From the NCBI GenBank assembly GCA_903911455.1, contig CAIWDQ010000135.1, positions 1 through 9,475 on the forward strand: 9,475 bases of DNA, written 5' to 3'. The notes under the pieces were generated by a model. The model ran no database searches. It was not told the DNA's origin and saw only the letters and a program-made list of their open reading frames with translations. A program made the translations under genes and the position numbers. Below, piece by piece: positions 1 through 3,641 of the stretch; within the stretch, counting starts at the first letter, position 1, and the number at the start of each line of letters is the position of its first letter. The stretch is from an uncultured bacterium. Its GTDB lineage: Bacteria > Bacteroidota > Bacteroidia > Bacteroidales > JACABE01.

Positions 1-122
1 GCACAGGTTTGGGACTTTCAATAGTAAATAGCATCGTAAGAAGGCTAAAAGGCAGGATAACTGTTGAAAGTGAACTCGGAAAAGGATGCACTTTTGAGAT
101 ATTATTTCCATCAATTATTTAA
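1..122 (+). CDS. Sensor histidine kinase, C-terminal fragment (HATPase_c end)
   Basis: This is the last 39 codons of a gene that starts before the window; the reading frame begins at base 3 and ends with TAA at 120-122. The first residues TGLGLSIVNSIVRRLKGRI match the G2 glycine box (GTGLGLSIV) of the GHKL ATPase domain. The tail ITVESELGKGCTFEILFP is the usual final strand pair of a histidine kinase ATP-binding domain (pattern I.V.SE.GKGT.F...LP). In the family this domain binds ATP and phosphorylates a histidine in the dimerisation helix. Nothing can be said about its sensor part. No receiver domain follows within the same protein, so it ends as a classical kinase rather than a hybrid. The response regulator 84 bases downstream is the obvious partner, by position only. 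Confidence 0.9.
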   Translation, partial: TGLGLSIVNSIVRRLKGRITVESELGKGCTFEILFPSII

Positions 123-128
123 TTTTTT

Positions 129-159
129 ATTGCCAGTTATAAAAAAAGTAGTATCTTTA
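129..159 (+). promoter_or_regulatory. Candidate promoter of the response regulator gene
   Basis: TATCTTTA at 152-159 is a one-base variant of the Bacteroidota -7 box TAnnTTTG, and ATTG at 129-132 could serve as the -33 element with a 19-base spacing. Transcription would start near 166, giving a leader of about 40 bases. If real, the regulator can be expressed apart from the kinase gene upstream. The match is imperfect, so this is tentative. Confidence 0.45.
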
Positions 160-206
160 CATTTTTTAATAGAAAAATTATTTATTGAACGTAAAAAAAT
201 ATTGAT

Positions 207-578
207 ATGAAAAGAATTTTAATTGTTGACGACGAGCCTAACATTAGAGAATCTCTACAGATAATACTCTCAAAGCATGGTTATGATGTAGATATTGCTT
301 GTGATGGTTTAGATGCTTTAGAAAAATTTAAAGCTGCTCCTTTTGATGTTGTGATTACTGATATTGTGATGCCTAAAGAAGATGGAATGGGATTAGTTTT
401 ACAGTTAAGAAACATTTCAGCCAGGGTAAAACTCATTACTATGTCGGGTGGTGGCAAATATGTTGATCCTGTTACATATCTTAATATGAGTAAGGCGCTT
501 GGTGTTGATTTTTGTTTTACAAAACCAATAGATAATGAGTATTTAATAAATACTATCGAAAAATTACTTATGAAATAA
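207..578 (+). CDS. Single-domain response regulator (CheY-like receiver)
   Basis: A 123-residue stand-alone receiver domain with no output domain, so it probably acts by phosphotransfer or protein contact in the cytoplasm. Seen: the acidic pair D8-D9 in ILIVDDEP, the phospho-acceptor D52 in VVITDIVMP, the switch hydroxyl S80 in ITMSGGG, and the conserved K106 in FTKP. The beta4-alpha4 region is longer than in CheY (SGGGKYVDPVTYLNMSKALG), which matches a known receiver subgroup carrying a 'SGGG..YL..A..LGA' loop. The aromatic switch position three residues before K106 is Cys103, not Tyr or Phe. The ATG at 207 follows an A-rich leader and starts directly at the first beta strand, so the start is secure. 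The kinase fragment ending at 122 lies just upstream in the same direction, suggesting a cognate pair. The process controlled cannot be told from this window. Confidence 0.93.
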   Translation: MKRILIVDDEPNIRESLQIILSKHGYDVDIACDGLDALEKFKAAPFDVVITDIVMPKEDGMGLVLQLRNISARVKLITMSGGGKYVDPVTYLNMSKALGVDFCFTKPIDNEYLINTIEKLLMK

Positions 579-626
579 CAGACAATCTCTATGCCTTTCA
601 TTTAATGAGTATTGAATTTAAGTTTT

Positions 627-662
627 TTTGACTTTTAAAATAAAACATTTTCCCTACTTTTG
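627..662 (+). promoter_or_regulatory. Promoter of the DUF4833-like gene
   Basis: TACTTTTG at 655-662 is an exact match to the Bacteroidota -7 box TAnnTTTG. A TTTG lies at 627-630, but its 24-base spacing is longer than the usual 19-21, so only the -7 box is convincing. The expected start near 669 leaves a leader of about 20 bases before the ATG at 690. Confidence 0.6.
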
Positions 663-689
663 CAGTTATATATTTTTTAAACTTTACAT

Positions 690-1244
690 ATGAGGCTATT
701 ATTTGTTTTCGTTTTCCTGATTCTTTCCAATTCTTCAATATCTTATTATAAAAATATTGATAATAATAAGAATTTACACAACCTAATTAAAGACAAGACT
801 GCTACAAAAACACAACGTTTGTTTTTTATTGAGCGTAATATGGATAAAAATATCGTTGTTTATGATGCTAATATCCTTGCAAATGGTAAAATTAATGTTG
901 AAAATCCAGTTGATGTTTATTGGGTTCAGCTTGCCAAAGATGGTAGCCGCTCTGAGTTGAATTTTATTGAACGTAAAATTGCTTATGGCTATAATTTTGA
1001 GCCCAGTGCTTTGGGTAGCGTATATGTTACTATCAAAGCCTTTACTAAACGTAAGATACTTTTGTTACCTGATTCAAAAGGCAACGTTAAACCTATCATT
1101 AAAATTAGTAATATTGATGCTCATCTAACTAGAATCTACGTTAATGCTAAACCTAAACTATATACAACCGTTAATTATATCGAACTTTTCGGAACTGATG
1201 TACGTAACGGCAAACCGGTGTACGAAAAGATATTAAATAACTAA
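690..1244 (+). CDS. Exported DUF4833-family-like protein
   Basis: A 184-residue protein with an N-terminal hydrophobic stretch (residues 2-13, LLFVFVFLIL core) that looks like a signal peptide, followed by a polar linker to about residue 42. The main domain has blocks I associate with the Bacteroidota DUF4833 family: FFIERNMDKNIVVYDANI (45-62), PVDVYWVQLAKDGSRSELNF (73-92) with IERKIAYGY (93-101), and a C-terminal YVNAKPKLYTTVNYIELFGT (150-169). The alternating pattern suggests a mostly beta domain located outside the cytoplasm. No catalytic motif is visible and no function is established that I can state. The signal-like segment ends in SNSSIS without a cysteine, so it does not look like a lipoprotein. 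It has its own -7 box and is convergent with the RDD gene. Family assignment is from recall, not a search. Confidence 0.75.
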   Translation: MRLLFVFVFLILSNSSISYYKNIDNNKNLHNLIKDKTATKTQRLFFIERNMDKNIVVYDANILANGKINVENPVDVYWVQLAKDGSRSELNFIERKIAYGYNFEPSALGSVYVTIKAFTKRKILLLPDSKGNVKPIIKISNIDAHLTRIYVNAKPKLYTTVNYIELFGTDVRNGKPVYEKILNN

Positions 1245-1330
1245 GCTAATACTTCTTTTATTTATATTAACCTTGCTTTTAATTAAATACATCTTCTTGA
1301 TATTTTGTATTGATACAAATAATTAAGAAT

Positions 1331-1444
1331 TACAACCTCCTTATTTCGATATATCTAAGACGTAATTAGTAGAAGGCACGACGAAACAATCTATTGAATA
1401 TAAGAAGATTGAGATTGCTTCGCTTCACTCGTAAGGTTGTTGTA
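1331..1444. repeat. Decayed nested inverted-repeat element between convergent genes
   Basis: Two nested pairs of arms are visible. The inner left arm GAAGGCACGACGAAACAATC (1372-1391) pairs imperfectly with the right arm starting AGATTGCTTCGCTTCACTCG (1412-1431). The outer arm TACAACCTCCTTAT (1331-1344) pairs with GTAAGGTTGTTGTA (1431-1444), 11 of 14 positions. The inner arms resemble, from memory, a widespread intergenic hairpin repeat with 'GCACGACGAAGCAATCT ... AGATTGCTTCGCTTC' ends; here it is degraded. It lies between the stop codons of the genes ending at 1244 (plus) and 1466 (minus), so it could also act as a two-way transcription barrier. No open frame crosses it. Confidence 0.6.
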
Positions 1445-1465
1445 GTTATTTTAATAAAAGCACTC

Positions 1466-2023
1466 TTAATTACTTTGTTCTAACTGAAGTCTTTTAATTT
1501 CAGCTAATTCTACCTCAGTTACTACCCATGTTTTCGACCATTTATCATGCCAAGCATAACTAAAATCATCACTTAAACTGGAAAATGGTTCAAAAGGAAC
1601 AATTCTAATTATTGAACGCAAAATAATTGTTCCTAATTCAGGCTTATTACCATATTCATCTATAACAATTGTTTTTGTTAAGAATTTACCTGGTGACTTT
1701 TGCCATAAATGTTCACTTATTATATAATATGAGGGATAGAAAATTAACACTATTATATTGTTAAGAAGAAATAATGAAGTTTTTAAACTATAATTATCAT
1801 GATATTCTTTAAATAAATTTAAAAAAGCTATTTGTAATATGTAAAAAATTATCTGACAGATAATAAAATCAACAAAAAAATGACCAAATCTTGGTCCTGC
1901 AGAAACACTTTTAACGGGTCGTTTTGCTTTATATTCTTCAGTATCTCGCTCACGGTTGCCATATTCATCTTTATAATGGACTGTTCTCCATCTTACTTCA
2001 GTTAATTCAGTTATTTTTTTCAT
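1466..2023 (-). CDS. RDD-family integral membrane protein
   Basis: A 185-residue protein on the minus strand with the layout of a single RDD domain. Seen: the first signature in AGPRFGHFFVDFI with R45 and D52, a first membrane helix at about 48-70, a second at about 84-106, then SPGKFLTKTIVIDEYGNKP (110-128), where GK is conserved in the family, followed by an arginine-bearing amphipathic stretch (R136, R140). The family's closing motif is present as WHDKWSKTWVV (158-168). Residues 1-40 are charged and soluble (VRWRTVHYKDEYGNRERD). RDD proteins are generally of unknown role; some have been linked to ion transport, which cannot be inferred here. The ATG complement at 2021-2023 follows an A/T-rich leader, and a -7 box lies at 2061-2068. 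It is a single-gene unit, divergent from whatever is transcribed from 2162. Confidence 0.88.
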   Translation of the reverse strand: MKKITELTEVRWRTVHYKDEYGNRERDTEEYKAKRPVKSVSAGPRFGHFFVDFIICQIIFYILQIAFLNLFKEYHDNYSLKTSLFLLNNIIVLIFYPSYYIISEHLWQKSPGKFLTKTIVIDEYGNKPELGTIILRSIIRIVPFEPFSSLSDDFSYAWHDKWSKTWVVTEVELAEIKRLQLEQSN

Positions 2024-2060
2024 ATCGTTTTATTTTTTTATTCATTTTATAAATGTTTTG

Positions 2061-2068
2061 CAAACATA
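2061..2068 (-). promoter_or_regulatory. Promoter -7 box of the RDD gene
   Basis: On the minus strand the bases read TATGTTTG, an exact TAnnTTTG box. Transcription would start near 2054, leaving about 30 bases of leader before the ATG. No clear -33 TTTG sits at the expected spacing. Confidence 0.55.
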
Positions 2069-2161
2069 CAATATAATTATCAAAACTAAATTGCTTTCAT
2101 TAAAATAAATTTCAATAAAAATTAAATATTTCTTTTTTGTATTTGGTATTAATATTTTTAG

Positions 2162-2169
2162 TAACTTTG
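2162..2169 (+). promoter_or_regulatory. Plus-strand promoter with no adjacent gene
   Basis: TAACTTTG is an exact TAnnTTTG box. TTTG occurs upstream at 2136-2139 (22-base spacing) and at 2142-2145 (16-base spacing), either side of the ideal 19-21. No protein-coding frame with an ATG follows for over 600 bases. It therefore either drives a non-coding transcript through the GC-rich patch at 2229-2277 or gives the gene at 2808 a very long leader that includes the 21-bp repeats. Confidence 0.5.
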
Positions 2170-2461
2170 AAAACTATTTTGAAGATAAATAAAAGGTAAA
2201 TAAATTGCGGTTTGATTTCATAATTTTTGCACATCGCCACACCTATTCTTTCGGTGGCAGGGCATTTGCACAGCTCGTTTATATTAATGATTTCTGAAAA
2301 CAGGGGTTAGGTTCCTTTATCTTTTCTAATCATTATCTTTTTGCTACTTCTTGTAGCTTTTATAATCTTATTTTTAAAGAAAAAATTAGTTTAGCTTATG
2401 ATTAATCGATAGTAGTTTAGCTATTTGCAACTATTTTTTGACTAAAATTAGCTCCAGATTG
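2170..2461. other. Gene-free stretch with GC-rich hairpin patch and candidate non-coding transcript
   Basis: No convincing gene is present. A patch at 2229-2277 is about 57 percent G+C by hand count, in very AT-rich surroundings. It contains GCCAC (2236-2240) able to pair with GTGGC (2254-2258), flanked by a direct repeat TTTGCACA at 2226-2233 and 2265-2272. A 30-codon frame (TTG at 2205 to TGA at 2297) spans the patch but has no ATG. Downstream, a hairpin at 2343-2357 followed by TTTT could end a transcript of about 185 bases started at 2162. The rest, 2362-2461, shows only a 10-bp direct repeat TAGTTTAGCT at 2387-2396 and 2413-2422. Confidence 0.3.
2343..2361 (+). terminator. Weak terminator-like hairpin
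   Basis: GCTAC (2343-2347) and GTAGC (2353-2357) form a 5-bp stem around TTCTT, followed by TTTTA. It is short for an intrinsic terminator; the position after the promoter at 2162 is the main reason to list it. Confidence 0.3.
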
Positions 2462-2776
2462 AATAAATGCGTAACTTATTCGAGAAAGTGTGGAACTTAC
2501 TCTAGTAAATGCGGAACTTTCTACAGTAAGTGCTGAACTTACTATAGTAAATGCGGAACTTACTCTAGTAATTGTGGAACTTACTCTAGTAAATGTGTAA
2601 CTTACTCTAATAAATGTGTAACTTATTCGAGAAAGTGCGGAACTTATTCAATATAATGAGGAATTATATCAAATTAAAGTTGCATTAACTAAAGTTAAGT
2701 AGGAATTTATTCTACAAAAGTCTGAACCAATAAGAAATAAAGTAAACATAATTAGAATAAGCATGTAATTAATTCA
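2462..2776. repeat. Minisatellite with an exact 21-bp period, decaying rightward
   Basis: Nine well-conserved 21-base units fill 2462-2650 without insertions or deletions, starting at 2462, 2483, 2504, 2525, 2546, 2567, 2588, 2609 and 2630. The core read across a unit boundary is TGCGGAACTTACTCTAGTAA. Within the unit, bases 4-5, 7-8, 12-16 and 19 are invariant among the nine. A tenth unit (2651-2671) is diverged, and weak similarity in the same phase continues to about 2776; for example 2756-2776 matches the first unit at 14 of 21 bases. Boundaries often form TTACT-NN-AGTAA, an inverted repeat. There are no unique spacers, so it is not a CRISPR array. It ends about 30 bases before the gene at 2808. 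Confidence 0.93.
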
Positions 2777-2807
2777 ATTTTTAGTAATCTTTAAAAAAAA
2801 TAATAGT

Positions 2808-3428
2808 ATGGCAATACCAATTTTAAAAGCAGTAATTGATTATACAAGTGTAGAACCCTTACATTTGGCTGAAGATCTTTCGTTAGCAGGCACAGGAGTA
2901 GCCTCAGATCCTTTATTTATCGACGCTCCCGAAACTGGAATCTTATTAAAAGCCAAAGGAACTGCAATAATAACTACACATGCCACTGCTGAAAGCGGCG
3001 ATGAAGGAGCTCAGGCTGCATTTGAAGCAGCATTAAAAGCTGGACAGGAATCTATGCACAATGTTGGTGTATATGCTAATTATAAATGTGCAGGCGATAG
3101 GGCTTTATTAATAAAAATAAAAGTACCATATTACGATGCAAGTACTTCGGGCAAACCAAGTTCTACGTTTTCATTAACTAATGCCCAAGCTTCGGGCGAA
3201 TTAATAATAACAGTTCCGGTTGGTAGAAAAGAAGATTCGTATTTGGCTATATATAGCCTGGATCCTGAAGATTTAGTTGCAGATTATAAAGTAGCTGGTG
3301 GTAATAAAAAATGTAAATTCTCACTTTATAATATGCCTGTTGGCACAAAGATTTGGGTACGTTGGGCTATTTTAAATTCAATGGGGATTGGTGCCTTTAG
3401 TGAACCATATCCTATTATAGTTACCTAG
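2808..3428 (+). CDS. Hypothetical protein with C-terminal fibronectin-III-like strands
   Basis: A 206-residue protein that I do not recognise at family level. It has no signal peptide or membrane segment, so it looks cytoplasmic unless exported by another route. Residues 1-45 include LAEDLSLAGTGVASDPLFID. Residues 46-85 are alanine- and glutamate-rich and probably helical (TAESGDEGAQAAFEAALKAG). From about 95 the sequence becomes beta-like, and the end, VGTKIWVRWAILNSMGIGAF followed by SEPYPIIVT, closely follows the F-G strands of a fibronectin-III fold (G..Y.VR..A.N..G.G..S.P). The middle, FSLTNAQASGELIITVPV, fits an earlier strand pair. Small soluble proteins with a similar helical part plus FN3-like tail recur in Bacteroidota by my recollection, without known function. 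The ATG at 2808 follows an A-run. It is isolated, with the 21-bp array upstream and two terminators downstream. Confidence 0.8.
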   Translation: MAIPILKAVIDYTSVEPLHLAEDLSLAGTGVASDPLFIDAPETGILLKAKGTAIITTHATAESGDEGAQAAFEAALKAGQESMHNVGVYANYKCAGDRALLIKIKVPYYDASTSGKPSSTFSLTNAQASGELIITVPVGRKEDSYLAIYSLDPEDLVADYKVAGGNKKCKFSLYNMPVGTKIWVRWAILNSMGIGAFSEPYPIIVT

Positions 3429-3463
3429 GATACAAGAGCCTTAAGTACTTAAAATATTTAAAT

Positions 3464-3490
3464 TGCCTTAATTTGGAAGGCATTTATTTT
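3464..3490 (+). terminator. Intrinsic terminator of the FN3-like protein gene
   Basis: TGCCTT (3464-3469) pairs with AAGGCA (3477-3482) around a 7-base loop, followed by TTTATTTTT. It lies 36 bases after the stop codon at 3428, the expected place for this gene's terminator. Confidence 0.7.
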
Positions 3491-3500
3491 TATTATTATT

Positions 3501-3553
3501 TTAAGAAGGAGAAAGTTTTTATCAGAATCTGGTAAGAACTTTCTCCTTTTTAA
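3501..3553 (+). terminator. Very long near-perfect hairpin followed by a T-run
   Basis: A stem of about 25 pairs closes on a 3-base loop (AAT, 3526-3528). The inner arm AAGGAGAAAGTTTTTATCAG (3506-3525) pairs with CTGGTAAGAACTTTCTCCTT (3529-3548); the only non-Watson-Crick pairs within it are G.U. It extends further through 3501-3505 with 3549-3553. A TTTTT run follows directly. It is the second terminator in a row and lies about 54 bases before the valS -7 box, insulating valS from upstream reading. Confidence 0.8.
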
Positions 3554-3606
3554 CATTAATTATCAATAAAACATACATGTTTATCTCATAACTTGATTAC
3601 TTTTTA

Positions 3607-3614
3607 TAACTTTG
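3607..3614 (+). promoter_or_regulatory. Promoter -7 box of the valS operon
   Basis: TAACTTTG is an exact TAnnTTTG box after the terminators. The predicted start near 3621 leaves about 20 bases before the ATG at 3642. No clear -33 element is seen. The box overlaps the in-frame TTG at 3612, which argues against that codon as a start. Confidence 0.65.
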
Positions 3615-3641
3615 CACTCTTTTATCTATTATAAATTGAAA

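Noticed and set aside
281..601. Minus-strand open frame overlapping the response regulator.
   Set aside because: Fully antisense to a clear receiver domain, with no family features; a shadow frame.
2205..2297. A 30-codon frame starting with TTG across the GC-rich patch.
   Set aside because: Very short, no ATG, no ribosome-binding context; the hairpin and direct repeat explain the patch better.
2387..2422. 10-bp direct repeat TAGTTTAGCT, copies 26 bases apart.
   Set aside because: Too short and AT-rich to mean much in this composition, with no insertion between the copies.
2417..2629. Minus-strand open frame of about 70 codons encoding RVSSAFT-type heptads.
   Set aside because: It has no ATG, is preceded by a stop in the same frame, and the variable bases fall at first rather than third codon positions, so it is not under coding constraint on that strand.
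2462..2671. Short regularly spaced repeats that could be taken for a CRISPR array.
   Set aside because: The 21-base units abut each other directly with no unique spacers, and no cas gene is near.
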